This document shows, in pieces, positions 1-8,918 of a DNA stretch of 64,000 nt; position 1 is the first letter of the stretch, and every line of letters begins with the position of its first letter. Where the stretch lies: assembly GCF_947488715.1 (NCBI RefSeq), contig NZ_CANLAG010000009.1:1-64000 (forward strand), written 5' to 3'. Source of the DNA: an uncultured Tateyamaria sp. GTDB taxonomy: Bacteria; Pseudomonadota; Alphaproteobacteria; Rhodobacterales; Rhodobacteraceae. Position numbers and translations under genes: made by a program. The notes below the pieces were generated by a model. The model did no database searches. It was not told the origin of the DNA and saw only the letters and a list, made by a program, of their open reading frames with translations.

Positions 1-75
1 GGTTGTAGCTCAGTTGGTTAGAGTACCGGCCTGTCACGCCGGGGGTCGCGGGTTCGAGCCCCGTCAACCGCGCCA
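1..75 (+). tRNA. tRNA-Asp (GTC), missing its first two bases
   Basis: The anticodon loop reads CTGTCAC, giving anticodon GTC. The T arm GGTTCGAGCC and the 3' strand CAACCGC followed by GCCA are visible. The 5' acceptor strand should be GCGGTTG, but the window opens at GGTTG, so two bases lie outside. The terminal CCA (73-75) is encoded. Confidence 0.95.
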
Positions 76-94
76 CTTTCATCCCTGAACATCG

Positions 95-850
95 TCAAGG
101 ATAGCTGTATCCGAGCTGCGCTTCGAGCGTGGTGTCGAGGGACGCGCGCATGTGGGCCGTGTCCGCCGCGTCCCATGTGGCGGGCAGGTCGGGGCGCGTG
201 TCCACCGCAGGTTTGAATTTCGATCCCAGCCGTTTTACCACGGGCCGAAAGGGCGTCACCGGGGCATCCGTGCCAAGGGCCGCGGTCAGCCGGGCCAGCG
301 TGTTCTGGGGGTTGGCTTGCGCGTCCTCCATCCGCAGGACGATGCATGTGCAGTCGCGGTCGAGCATCGACATCATGGCGCGCATTTTGGCGGTGCGCAG
401 GGCAAAGAGGTTGGCAAAGCGCGCGCCGGTCACCGGATCGCGGTCCTGTTGCAGGGGGGTGCCGATGGTGCCTGGTTCGATCAGCCCTTCGAAATAGCGG
501 GGGCGGTCGATCACGGTGTCCCATTCGGCGCGGATGAAATCCGAAAAGGTCATGGCCTGCATCGCGGCGGAGGTGTGCCAGGGTTTCGCGAACATCGAGC
601 GCGCCCAACTGTCGGCACGGCGCACGGCGACGATCACAGCCATATCGGTGGGCACGGCCATCATGTGTGGAAAGGCATGTTTCCATCCCAGCGCCTCGGT
701 CGGTTTCAGGCCGGTGTTGCGCCCCAGCAGCCGTTTGACAAAGTTGGTTCCCGACGAGCGTTCGCCCAGCACCTGATAGCGGGTGATGGGGGTGCTGCCG
801 GTGCGGTGCACGTGCAGGCCGGTGGTGGCAAAGTCAGAGGGCAGGGGCAT
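95..850 (-). CDS. Sulfotransferase-family-like protein
   Basis: The protein has 251 residues from the ATG at 850, which is preceded by AAGG six bases upstream; a longer TTG-started form to 868 is less likely. Residues 29-42 (GERSSGTNFVKRLL) resemble the 5' phosphosulfate-binding loop of PAPS-dependent sulfotransferases and related P-loop folds. A second hydrophobic strand followed by RRADSWARSMF fits the 3'-phosphate-binding part of that fold. Such enzymes move a sulfuryl group from PAPS to a carbohydrate or other acceptor. The neighbouring glycosyltransferase on the other strand suggests a surface-polysaccharide role, which is inference. The acceptor cannot be told from sequence. Confidence 0.6.
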   Translation of the reverse strand: MPLPSDFATTGLHVHRTGSTPITRYQVLGERSSGTNFVKRLLGRNTGLKPTEALGWKHAFPHMMAVPTDMAVIVAVRRADSWARSMFAKPWHTSAAMQAMTFSDFIRAEWDTVIDRPRYFEGLIEPGTIGTPLQQDRDPVTGARFANLFALRTAKMRAMMSMLDRDCTCIVLRMEDAQANPQNTLARLTAALGTDAPVTPFRPVVKRLGSKFKPAVDTRPDLPATWDAADTAHMRASLDTTLEAQLGYSYP

Positions 851-941
851 CGGCGGCCTTTGCGGCAAATTAACGATTCTCTTGTTTGGGTCGATGCACT
901 AGACTGCGTGAAAAATCGAACTCCGAGCAGGACCTTAACAG

Positions 942-1814
942 ATGCAGACAGTGGCCGCCGTAACCATGGTGCGTGATGACGCGTTTTTCCTCAAGGCGTG
1001 GCTGCGCCACTACGGTGAGATGTTCGGGCGCGAGAATTGCTATATCGTGAACCACGGGCGTGGGACCGAGGCGGCAGAGCTTGCTGCGGGGTGCAACATC
1101 ATCGGCATCCCCGGTGATCCGCACAAGAATTTCGACGTCAAACGCTGGGGGCTGTTGAACAATATCGTGGGCGGTTTGCGGCGGTACTATCGCCACGTGA
1201 TCGTGGGCGATGTCGACGAGTTGGTGGTGCGTGACCCGGAGGCGGGGGGCAGCCTGCTTGATTTTCTGGAAGCCGCGCCCGAGGGGCGGGTGCTGACGCC
1301 GCTGGGCCTTGAGGTCATTCACCGCGTCGATGTCGAAGGGGACGAGATTAGCGACCACATTATCGGCCCGCGCCGTCATGTGCGGCCAGCCCCGCATTAT
1401 TCCAAGCCGTGCATCATCTCGGCCCCGGTCAAGATCGCGCGGGGCGGGCATTTCACGCAGGCGGACAAGCTGTTTACGCCGGATGACCTGTACCTGATGC
1501 ACCTGAAGTTCTGCGATTTTGGTGCCTATGTCGGCGTGATGGATCACCGCAACAAGGTGACCGAAGAAGTGCAGGCCGGCGTCAAGGACGCAGCCATCGG
1601 GCGTCACTGGTTTGCCGAAGCGCGTGGTGAGGATCGCGCGGTCTTCGAAGGTTTTGCAGGCCTGGAGATGATGGATGAGTTCGACATGCGCCCCTTGCGG
1701 CGCAAGATGCAGAGGTCGTTCAAACCGCGCGGCGACACCGGGTATTACCACTTTGACCGGCCCGACTATGGCACGCAATACGTGTTGCCGGAGCGGTTCG
1801 TCGGCACGATCTGA
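942..1814 (+). CDS. Glycosyltransferase family 2-like protein
   Basis: This 290-residue protein opens with AAVTMVRDDAFFLKAW, the usual first strand of family 2 / DUF23-like glycosyltransferases that begin with a 'V.. kDE..yL.eWl.yH' pattern. Residues 90-92 (DVD, in GDVDELV) supply the DxD motif that binds the nucleotide sugar through a metal ion. No signal peptide or membrane helix is seen, so it is probably cytoplasmic or peripheral. It lies 91 bp from the divergent sulfotransferase-like gene, and both may modify the same glycan. Donor and acceptor are unknown. Confidence 0.7.
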   Translation: MQTVAAVTMVRDDAFFLKAWLRHYGEMFGRENCYIVNHGRGTEAAELAAGCNIIGIPGDPHKNFDVKRWGLLNNIVGGLRRYYRHVIVGDVDELVVRDPEAGGSLLDFLEAAPEGRVLTPLGLEVIHRVDVEGDEISDHIIGPRRHVRPAPHYSKPCIISAPVKIARGGHFTQADKLFTPDDLYLMHLKFCDFGAYVGVMDHRNKVTEEVQAGVKDAAIGRHWFAEARGEDRAVFEGFAGLEMMDEFDMRPLRRKMQRSFKPRGDTGYYHFDRPDYGTQYVLPERFVGTI

Positions 1815-1823
1815 TCGGTGGGG

Positions 1824-2678
1824 TCATCCCACGCGGGTGAGGAAATCGCGCAGGGCGCGGTAGGTGTCATCCGGGTGCGTGTCGGGAAAGAAATGGCCGC
1901 CGGGCATTGCCGCCGGATGCAGGTCGGTCAGGCGGTCGGCCCATGTCGCGGGCACCTCAAAGGCACGCCCCATGATGCCATCCGCGCCGTACATCACCAT
2001 CGCGGGCATGGTCAGCGACCGGCCGAGATCGGCCTCGTCCAGCGCAAAGTCCACGTCAATTGCCGCGCGGTAGTCGTTGCACATGGTGCGGATGCAATCG
2101 GGATTGCGCCACGAGGTGCGATAGGCGTCCAGTGCGCCTGCGTCAAAACCCGCCATGCCGCCACCCCAGCCCGCCAGACAGCTCTGGAAATAGGCATCCG
2201 GGTCGTGACCGATCATGGTTTCGGGAAAGGGCGCGGGTTGGGCCAAAAAGAACCAGTGGTAGTAGGCGCGCGCGACCTCTTGGGTCAGGTCGTCGAGCAG
2301 CAGATGCGTTGGCACGATGTCCATGACCGTCAGCGACAGTGGCGCGTCGGGGGCATCCAGCGCCAATCGGTGTGCGGTGCGTCCGCCCCGGTCATGTCCC
2401 ACCAGGTGAAACCGTTCAAATCCAAGGTGTTGCATGAGCCCGAGTTGATCGCGCCCCATGGCGCGAAAGCTCATGTCCGCCATCGCGGCGGGGTTCGAGC
2501 TGAGCCCATAGCCGCGCAAATCTGCGGTGACGACGGTAAAGTCCTGCGCCAGCCGTGGCGCAATGGCGTGCCACATGGCGCGGTTTTGCGGGAAGCCGTG
2601 CAACAGAAGGACGGGCGGGCCGTCCCCCTGAATGTCATAGGCAATCGTTTGGCCGCACTCGGCGTGGAAAACGGGCAT
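1824..2678 (-). CDS. Haloacetate (fluoroacetate-type) dehalogenase, alpha/beta hydrolase
   Basis: This 284-residue alpha/beta hydrolase has the residues that mark fluoroacetate dehalogenases. The nucleophile motif is GHDRGGR with Asp96, whose neighbours Arg97 and Arg100 bind the substrate carboxylate in that family. The motif LLLHGFPQ (24-31) forms the oxyanion region, Asp120 is the probable acid, and His262 (GGHFFPDTHP) is the probable base. His141-Trp142 match the pair that holds the halide in characterised enzymes. The family hydrolyses fluoro- or chloroacetate to glycolate. The motif fit is strong, but the true substrate may be another 2-haloacid. AAAGGA lies eight bases before the ATG. 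It sits just downstream of the dipeptidase gene on the same strand. Confidence 0.8.
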   Translation of the reverse strand: MPVFHAECGQTIAYDIQGDGPPVLLLHGFPQNRAMWHAIAPRLAQDFTVVTADLRGYGLSSNPAAMADMSFRAMGRDQLGLMQHLGFERFHLVGHDRGGRTAHRLALDAPDAPLSLTVMDIVPTHLLLDDLTQEVARAYYHWFFLAQPAPFPETMIGHDPDAYFQSCLAGWGGGMAGFDAGALDAYRTSWRNPDCIRTMCNDYRAAIDVDFALDEADLGRSLTMPAMVMYGADGIMGRAFEVPATWADRLTDLHPAAMPGGHFFPDTHPDDTYRALRDFLTRVG

Positions 2679-2704
2679 GGGCCTGATCCTTTGCGGTCGG
2701 TGCC

Positions 2705-4075
2705 TTAGCTGAGGGCCGCGAGGATACGCGCCCAGCTGCGGATGCCTTTGTGGAAGCTTTCGAGGTCATATTTTTCATTGGGCGAGTGGATCTGGTCATC
2801 GTCCCGGCCAAATCCCACCAGCATGGGCGTTGTGCCGAGGATGTCCTGAAAATGGCCCGCAATTGGGATCGACCCGCCGCAGCCCACATAGGCGGCGGGG
2901 ATGTTCCATTCGTCGCTCAATGCAACGCGGGCCGCCTCGAATGCTGGATCGCTGGTTTCCGTGGTCGATGCCTGACCCGCGCCGTGGCCCTTGAATGTCA
3001 CGGTGCAATCGGCGGGCAGGGCGTCCTGAACCATCTTGCGGAAGCTTTCGCGGATCTTGTGCGGGTCCTGATCGCCCACGAGGCGAAAGCTGACCTTGGC
3101 GTGTGCTTCGCTGGGCAGCACCGTCTTGAACCCGTCACCGGTATAGCCGCCCCAGATGCCGTTCACGTCGCAGGTGGGTCGCGACCAGATCATTTCGATC
3201 GGGGTGCGGTCCTGTTCGCCTGCCGGTTCGGACAGGCCAACGTCACCCAGAAACGTCGCATGATCAAAGGACAGGCCCTGCCACTGGCTGCGGATCGCGT
3301 CCGGCAGTTCGGTCACGCCATCGTAGAACCCCGGTACGGTCACACGCCCCTGATCGTCGTGCAGAGAGGCGAGAATACGGGTCAGGACGCGGATCGGGTT
3401 CATGGCGACACCGCCATACATCCCCGAATGGAGATCCTTGTCGGGCGCGGTGACGGTCAATTCCTCGCCCAGCAGGCCGCGCAGCATGGTGACAATCGCA
3501 GGCACCCGCGATTCGAACAGGCCGGTGTCACAGATCAGGGCGAGGTCGGATTTCAGCTCGTCCGCGTTTTCCTGCATGAAGGGCACCAGAGAGGGCGAAC
3601 CGCTTTCCTCTTCACCCTCGAAGAAGAACGTGATGCGACAGGGCAGGGTGCCATGTTCGGCCTTCCATGCGCGACAGGCTTCGACAAAGGTCATCAACTG
3701 CCCTTTGTCGTCGGATGATCCGCGCCCACGGATGACTTGCCCGGCCGGGGTGTCTTCGAGTTGCGGATCAAACGGGTCTCGGTCCCACAGCTCCAGCGGG
3801 TCCACAGGTTGGACATCGTAGTGGCCGTAAAACAGCAGGTGTGGCCCGTCGCCCTCGACATGGCCAATGACCATGGGGTGACCCGGTGTGGCCCGTTTTT
3901 CTGCGTCGATGCCGATGCTTTGCAGATCGGCCACCAGCCAGTCAGCGGCGGTTTGGCAGTGGTCCTTGAACGCGGGGTCGGTCGAGATCGACGGGATGCG
4001 CAGCAACTCCATCAGGCGGTCGGTGGCCTGTGGCAGGTCGGTGTCGATGCGGGAAAGGACGGCGTCGAGGGTCAT
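2705..4075 (-). CDS. M20 family dipeptidase (ArgE/DapE/CNDP-type)
   Basis: The product has 456 residues from the ATG at 4075, which has GGAG upstream; the open frame continues further upstream but shows no homologous sequence. Family motifs are FYGHYDVQP (metal-binding His and Asp), GRGSSDDKGQL (bridging Asp), FFFEGEEESGSPS (catalytic and metal Glu) and a C-terminal GCGGSIPI. This is a cytoplasmic two-zinc peptidase that removes the N-terminal residue from dipeptides or related amides. The dehalogenase gene follows 26 bp downstream on the same strand. The region ahead of its start is shared with hemA and holds an FNR-type site. Confidence 0.88.
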   Translation of the reverse strand: MTLDAVLSRIDTDLPQATDRLMELLRIPSISTDPAFKDHCQTAADWLVADLQSIGIDAEKRATPGHPMVIGHVEGDGPHLLFYGHYDVQPVDPLELWDRDPFDPQLEDTPAGQVIRGRGSSDDKGQLMTFVEACRAWKAEHGTLPCRITFFFEGEEESGSPSLVPFMQENADELKSDLALICDTGLFESRVPAIVTMLRGLLGEELTVTAPDKDLHSGMYGGVAMNPIRVLTRILASLHDDQGRVTVPGFYDGVTELPDAIRSQWQGLSFDHATFLGDVGLSEPAGEQDRTPIEMIWSRPTCDVNGIWGGYTGDGFKTVLPSEAHAKVSFRLVGDQDPHKIRESFRKMVQDALPADCTVTFKGHGAGQASTTETSDPAFEAARVALSDEWNIPAAYVGCGGSIPIAGHFQDILGTTPMLVGFGRDDDQIHSPNEKYDLESFHKGIRSWARILAALS

Positions 4076-4144
4076 GGGGGCTCCGGGCTGTTTGGGTGGC
4101 TGCGACGAGAGTAGCGGCGCGCGGCGCAGTGTCCAGAGGGGCAA

Positions 4145-4158
4145 TTGATTTGGGTCAA
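4145..4158. promoter_or_regulatory. FNR/FnrL-type site between the dipeptidase gene and hemA
   Basis: The sequence TTGAT-TTGG-GTCAA matches the FNR consensus TTGAT-N4-ATCAA at nine of ten positions. It lies about 160 bp before the hemA start and 70 bp before the divergent dipeptidase start. In Rhodobacter, hemA is known to be controlled by oxygen through FnrL, which makes this site plausible. Binding is not shown here. Confidence 0.6.
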
Positions 4159-4316
4159 TGCGCGGGTGCGCGCGCACTGGCATCAGCGGTCGGGAATACC
4201 GGACCTGCGACATGACGCGCATTTGATTAGCATTGAAGGGCGAAAGTGCAGTCTATATTCATTCTAAGACGTTCGGGCGCTGTGGCGCACGGACAACGAC
4301 CAAGATGGAGCCTCGC

Positions 4317-5540
4317 GTGGACTATACCGCCCAACTGGATGATGCCCTGCAACGCCTGCATGACGAAGGCCGGTATCGGACCTTCATCGACATCGAACGC
4401 CAAAAGGGCCAGTTCCCGCATGCGACGTGGACGCGCCCCGACGGGTCGAAGTCGCCGATCACGGTGTGGTGCGGCAATGACTATCTGGGCATGGGCCAGA
4501 ACCCCGTGGTGTTGCAGGCCATGCACGAGGCGATTGACGCCACAGGCGCCGGGTCGGGCGGCACGCGCAACATCTCCGGCACAACGGTCTATCACAAACG
4601 GCTGGAGGCCGAGCTGGCCGACCTGCACGCCAAGGAAGCCGCTCTGCTCTTTACCAGTGCCTATATCGCCAATGACGCGACGCTGAGCACGCTGCCCAAG
4701 CTGTTTCCCGGTCTCATCATCTATTCCGATGCGTTGAACCACGCCTCGATGATCGAAGGGGTGCGCCGCAATGGCGGTGCCAAACGTGTGTTCCGCCACA
4801 ACGATCTGGATCACCTGCGCGCGCTGCTCGAGGCGGATGACCCGGCGGCGCCCAAGCTGATCGCGTTTGAATCCATCTATTCCATGGACGGCGATTTCGG
4901 CCCCATCGAGGCGCTGTGCGACCTCGCGGATGAATTTGGCGCGCTGACCTATATCGACGAAGTGCACGCCGTCGGCATGTACGGCCCACGCGGCGGCGGT
5001 GTTGCGGAACGTGACGGCCTGATGGACCGTATCGACATCATCAACGGCACGTTGGCCAAGGCGTATGGCGTCATGGGCGGCTATATCGCAGCCAGTGCCA
5101 AGATGTGCGACGCCATCCGGTCCTATGCGCCGGGCTTTATCTTTACCACGTCCTTGCCGCCTGCGGTGGCGGCGGGTGCCGCGGCCTCTGTTGCCTTTCT
5201 CAAGACAGCAGAAAACCTGCGCGCCGATCATCAGGCCCAGGCCAAGACGCTCAAGTTGCGCCTCAAGGGGATGGGCCTGCCGATCATCGATCACGGCAGC
5301 CACATTGTCCCGGTGATGGTGGGCAATCCGGTGCACACCAAAATGCTGAGCGATATGCTGCTCGAAGAGCATGGCATTTACGTGCAACCGATCAATTTTC
5401 CGACAGTGCCGCGCGGCACCGAGCGTTTGCGGTTCACACCGTCGCCGGTGCATGGTCCGCGTGAAGTCGATGCATTGGTGCACGCAATGGATAAATTGTG
5501 GTCTCACTGTGCGCTGAATCGCGCCGAAAGCACCGGATAA
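4317..5540 (+). CDS. hemA: 5-aminolevulinate synthase
   Basis: HemA condenses glycine and succinyl-CoA to 5-aminolevulinate, the first step of the C4 route to haem and bacteriochlorophyll, using PLP in the cytosol. I chose the GTG at 4317 because GGAG stands six bases upstream, the length becomes 407 residues as in Rhodobacter, and the PLP lysine (NGTLAKAYG) falls at Lys248, the family's usual number. An in-frame ATG at 4305 would add four residues but has no good ribosome site. Other motifs are [32 protein letters not shown] and [10 protein letters not shown] possible promoter (TTGAAG at 4233, TATATT at 4254) has a short 15-bp spacer. An FNR-type site lies upstream. Confidence 0.97.
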   Translation: MDYTAQLDDALQRLHDEGRYRTFIDIERQKGQFPHATWTRPDGSKSPITVWCGNDYLGMGQNPVVLQAMHEAIDATGAGSGGTRNISGTTVYHKRLEAELADLHAKEAALLFTSAYIANDATLSTLPKLFPGLIIYSDALNHASMIEGVRRNGGAKRVFRHNDLDHLRALLEADDPAAPKLIAFESIYSMDGDFGPIEALCDLADEFGALTYIDEVHAVGMYGPRGGGVAERDGLMDRIDIINGTLAKAYGVMGGYIAASAKMCDAIRSYAPGFIFTTSLPPAVAAGAAASVAFLKTAENLRADHQAQAKTLKLRLKGMGLPIIDHGSHIVPVMVGNPVHTKMLSDMLLEEHGIYVQPINFPTVPRGTERLRFTPSPVHGPREVDALVHAMDKLWSHCALNRAESTG

Positions 5541-5651
5541 TTCACTAAAATTCGCAAATTCCGTTGCCATGTGTTACCGTCTGTTAAACAAAAGCGGCAG
5601 GGCGAATCGAGTGGTGTGGGTTCGTTAACGCGTGAAAAGTGGGGCAGCGGC

Positions 5652-6863
5652 ATGATCGGGCGCAAATCCGGCATCATCAAAGACACAGAGGTCGCAGAGC
5701 CAAAAGGCTTTGACGACTTTGAACTGCGTCTGGGTGACATCATGCGCGGCGAACGTGCCACGCTGGGCAAATCCCTGTTGGATGTGCAGCGCGAATTGCG
5801 GATCAAGGCCAGCTATATCGCCGCCATCGAGGGATGCGATCCCGACGCCTTTGACACACCGGGTTTCATTGCCGGTTACGTCCGCTCTTATGCCCGCTAC
5901 CTGAACATGGATCCCGACCGGGCTTTTGCTGCGTTCTGCGCCGAAAGCGGGTTTTCGGTGGCGCACGGCATGTCTGCCGAGGCCTCCGTGGTCAAGAAAC
6001 CATCGCGCGAAGAACGTCTGGGCAAAGGTCCCGGCGCTGATATCTTTGCAGCACCCGCCACACCCTTTGTCCCAGCCGGAGAGGCCATCTGGTCCCGGAT
6101 CGAGCCGCGCGCCATTGGGTCTTCGCTGGTTCTGCTGGCGCTGATCGGCGGTATTGGATTTGGCGGCTATTCGGTGTTGCAAGAAGTGCAGCGCGTGCAG
6201 GTTGCGCCGGTCGAACAGACGCCCGTGGTTCTGTCTGATCTGGACCCGCTGAGTGGTGCGGCCCCGCAGGACGTGGAGCTCACGCCCGACGTGAATGTGC
6301 CACGCGCCGATGTGCTGGACCGCCTCTACCGTCCGCAGGCGTTGGACGTGCCGGTTCTGGTGGCGCGCGATGCGCCCATTGCCACGCTGGACCCGCGCGA
6401 GTTGGGCACATTTGCTGCGCCAACCTTTGATGCGCCTGATGCGTCGACATTGACGGCGGCACTGTCCGATGATCCGGCACTGTCCGATCTGGCAGTCCCG
6501 CAAGTTGTCGAAGACGTGGCCCCCGCACTGACGATGGTTGCAGTGCGCCCGTCATGGGTGCGTGTGCGTGCCGCCGACGGTACGGTGATCTACGAGGCGA
6601 CAATGCAGCCCGGCGACACCTGGGAGGCTCCGCTGACCGAAGAGGCGCCCACATTGCGCACGGGCGAAAGCGGCGCGATCTATTTTGCCATGAACGACAA
6701 GTTCTATGGCCCTGTTGGCCCCGCCGGCTCCGTGACATCCAACCTGCCGCTGGAAATCGCCGGGTTGAAAGAGACCTATCTGCCCGTTGATGTGGACAGC
6801 GACGAAGGGTTGACCCGCTACGCCGAGGCCAAGGCGCTCGCCGTCACCCAACCCGCAGACTAA
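5652..6863 (+). CDS. RodZ-like helix-turn-helix membrane protein
   Basis: The 403-residue protein has a cytoplasmic N-terminal Cro-type helix-turn-helix (about 15-85, with LRIKASYIAAIEG and GFIAGYVRSYARYL), a linker, one membrane segment at about 154-176, and a periplasmic part ending in a DUF4115-type domain (about 294-370). This order is that of RodZ, which links the MreB cytoskeleton to cell-wall elongation. The gene directly precedes ispG, an arrangement also seen for rodZ (yfgA) and ispG in E. coli, which supports the call. The ATG at 5652 was chosen because the HTH domain follows closely; its ribosome site is weak. Confidence 0.8.
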   Translation: MIGRKSGIIKDTEVAEPKGFDDFELRLGDIMRGERATLGKSLLDVQRELRIKASYIAAIEGCDPDAFDTPGFIAGYVRSYARYLNMDPDRAFAAFCAESGFSVAHGMSAEASVVKKPSREERLGKGPGADIFAAPATPFVPAGEAIWSRIEPRAIGSSLVLLALIGGIGFGGYSVLQEVQRVQVAPVEQTPVVLSDLDPLSGAAPQDVELTPDVNVPRADVLDRLYRPQALDVPVLVARDAPIATLDPRELGTFAAPTFDAPDASTLTAALSDDPALSDLAVPQVVEDVAPALTMVAVRPSWVRVRAADGTVIYEATMQPGDTWEAPLTEEAPTLRTGESGAIYFAMNDKFYGPVGPAGSVTSNLPLEIAGLKETYLPVDVDSDEGLTRYAEAKALAVTQPAD

Positions 6864-6942
6864 AGCGACGCAGCCCATTGCCGCAGCGCGCGCGCCTGTC
6901 TATCTTGCCTGACAACTGGTCCTGAATTGCAAGGCTTCTGGC

Positions 6943-8076
6943 ATGTCGCTGAACCACATCCGTCCCTGGCGTAACATCTACCGACGCGAAAGCCGTCAGA
7001 TCATGGTGGGCAACGTGCCCGTGGGGGGCGACGCGCCGATCACGGTGCAGACAATGACCAACACCCTGACCACGGACGCCAAGGCGACCATCGACCAGAT
7101 CCAGGCGGCGGCAGAGGCGGGCGCTGACATCGTTCGCGTCTCCGTCCCCGATCAGGACAGTTCCCGGGCCATGCACGAGATTGTCCGCGAAAGCCCGGTG
7201 CCTTTGGTGGCCGACATCCATTTTCACTACAAACGCGGCATCGAAGCCGCCGAAGCCGGTGCCGCCTGCCTGCGGATCAATCCGGGCAATATCGGCGATG
7301 AAAAGCGCGTCAAGGAAGTCATCAAGGCCGCGCGTGACAACAACTGCTCAATCCGGATTGGCGTGAACGCGGGCAGTCTGGAAAAGCACCTGCTCGACAA
7401 ATACGGCGAGCCGACCCCCGACGCGATGGTGGAATCCGGTCTCGATCACATCAAGATCCTGCAGGACAACGATTTTCACGAGTTCAAGATCAGCTGCAAA
7501 GCATCGGATGTGTTCATGGCCGCTGCCGCCTACCAGCAACTGGCCGAAGCCACGGACGCGCCCATCCATCTCGGGATCACCGAAGCGGGTGGGCTGACCT
7601 CCGGCACCATCAAATCGGCCATTGGCCTGGGCAACTTGCTGTGGATGGGCATTGGCGACACGATCCGCGTCAGCCTCAGCGCCGACCCGGTCGAAGAGGT
7701 CAAGGTCGGCTATGAAATCCTGAAGTCACTTGGCCTGCGCCACCGCGGCGTGAACATCATTTCCTGCCCCAGCTGCGCGCGGCAGGGGTTCGACGTGATC
7801 AAAACCGTCGAAATCCTCGAGGATCGCCTGGCCCATATCAAAACGCCGATGTCACTGAGCATCATCGGCTGCGTGGTCAACGGACCGGGTGAGGCACTGA
7901 TGACCGATGTGGGCTTCACCGGCGGCGGAGCCGGGCACGGCATGGTCTATCTGGCCGGGCAGCAAAGCCACAAACAGGACAATGCAACCATGGTCGAACA
8001 CATCGTGGAACAGGTCGAAAAGAAAGCCGCCGAACTGGATGCCGCCGCGGCCGCAAATGCCCAGGCCGCGCAATAG
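6943..8076 (+). CDS. ispG: 4-hydroxy-3-methylbut-2-en-1-yl diphosphate synthase (flavodoxin), IspG/GcpE
   Basis: IspG reduces methylerythritol cyclodiphosphate to HMBPP, the next-to-last step of the non-mevalonate isoprenoid pathway. The 377-residue sequence keeps the bacterial TIM-barrel start ([11 protein letters not shown]) and the [4Fe-4S] ligands Cys275, Cys278 (SCPSCARQG) and Cys310 (GCVVNGPGE), with Glu317 expected as the fourth ligand. The C-terminal tail is Ala-rich and not conserved. It follows the rodZ-like gene by 79 bp, probably in one transcript. A GC-rich hairpin separates it from the convergent dsbA-like gene. Confidence 0.97.
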   Translation: MSLNHIRPWRNIYRRESRQIMVGNVPVGGDAPITVQTMTNTLTTDAKATIDQIQAAAEAGADIVRVSVPDQDSSRAMHEIVRESPVPLVADIHFHYKRGIEAAEAGAACLRINPGNIGDEKRVKEVIKAARDNNCSIRIGVNAGSLEKHLLDKYGEPTPDAMVESGLDHIKILQDNDFHEFKISCKASDVFMAAAAYQQLAEATDAPIHLGITEAGGLTSGTIKSAIGLGNLLWMGIGDTIRVSLSADPVEEVKVGYEILKSLGLRHRGVNIISCPSCARQGFDVIKTVEILEDRLAHIKTPMSLSIIGCVVNGPGEALMTDVGFTGGGAGHGMVYLAGQQSHKQDNATMVEHIVEQVEKKAAELDAAAAANAQAAQ

Positions 8077-8116
8077 CGGGCCTGCTCATTCACTTTGCCA
8101 AATAAACTCCGGGGGT

Positions 8117-8135
8117 CCGGGGGCAGAGCCCCCGG
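8117..8135. terminator. GC-rich hairpin between convergent genes, REP-like
   Basis: CCGGGGGC (8117-8124) and GCCCCCGG (8128-8135) form an eight-base-pair stem with an AGA loop. It is preceded by a partial GGGGG copy at 8111. It lacks a T tract, so it may work as a Rho-assisted or bidirectional terminator, or be a dispersed palindromic repeat. Confidence 0.5.
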
Positions 8136-8169
8136 TCGGTCGCCGCAGCGTCAGCGCGGCGAAACCAAA

Positions 8170-8913
8170 TCACCCCCGCTTTTCAGCCACCAGCGCCATC
8201 ATCTCATCATAGGGCAGGAACCCGCGCAGCAACTCGTCCTGCAACACGAACGTGGGCGTGCCGGTGATCTGTAACCGTTGCGCCAATGCGCGGGTGCGGC
8301 GGATTTCTTCCGTCACTTCGGGGCTGTCCATCCGCGCCTCGATGGCATCCGCATCCAGACCAAAGGTCGACGCCATCCGGCGCAGACTGCGCATGTTGAC
8401 GTCCCCGTTCATGGTCATCAGCGCATCGTTTAACCCTTTATAGGCGTCCGGCCCCGCAACCTGCTTGGTGGCCACGGCAAACCTGGACGCCAGCAAGGAT
8501 TGCTCGCCCAGGATCGGGAATTCTTTCACGATTAGGCGGATTTTTCCGTCCGTTTCCAGCATCTTGGCCACTTCACCATGGGCGCGTTTGCAAAACCCGC
8601 AGCGGTAGTCGAGGAACTCGACCAGCGTGATGTCCCCGTCCGGGTTGCCGCCCACAAAGCTAAAGCCGTCATCAAAAAGCTCGGCGGCATTGTCGCTCAC
8701 CAGGTTCAGATCGGCCTGTGCCTGTGCCGCGGCTTCCCGCGCCTCCAGGACACCAACGGCCTCCATGATGATCTCGGGATTGTCGAGCAGGTAGGTGCGG
8801 ATTTCTTCGCGGAAGATCGCGCGTTCTTCGGCGCTCAGATTGCTGAGATCCAGCGCGGACGCGGGCAACGCCAGCGCAAGGGCAAGTGCGGAAGTGGCAA
8901 GAGTGCGAAACAT
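8170..8913 (-). CDS. DsbA-family thiol-disulfide oxidoreductase
   Basis: The 247-residue protein has a signal peptide (about 1-20, ending PASA), a helical N-terminal extension with the pattern IRTYLLDNPEIIMEA, and a thioredoxin/DsbA fold with the active site CGFC at 105-108 and a TGTPTF cis-proline loop. The N-terminal extension and CGFC site are typical of Com1/BdbD/ScsC-like periplasmic DsbA relatives that introduce or shuffle disulfides. GGAG lies nine bases before the ATG. It directly follows the M48 protease gene (5 bp gap), so both are probably one envelope operon. A DsbB is encoded at 52.4 kb. Confidence 0.88.
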   Translation of the reverse strand: MFRTLATSALALALALPASALDLSNLSAEERAIFREEIRTYLLDNPEIIMEAVGVLEAREAAAQAQADLNLVSDNAAELFDDGFSFVGGNPDGDITLVEFLDYRCGFCKRAHGEVAKMLETDGKIRLIVKEFPILGEQSLLASRFAVATKQVAGPDAYKGLNDALMTMNGDVNMRSLRRMASTFGLDADAIEARMDSPEVTEEIRRTRALAQRLQITGTPTFVLQDELLRGFLPYDEMMALVAEKRG

Positions 8914-8918
8914 GGGCG

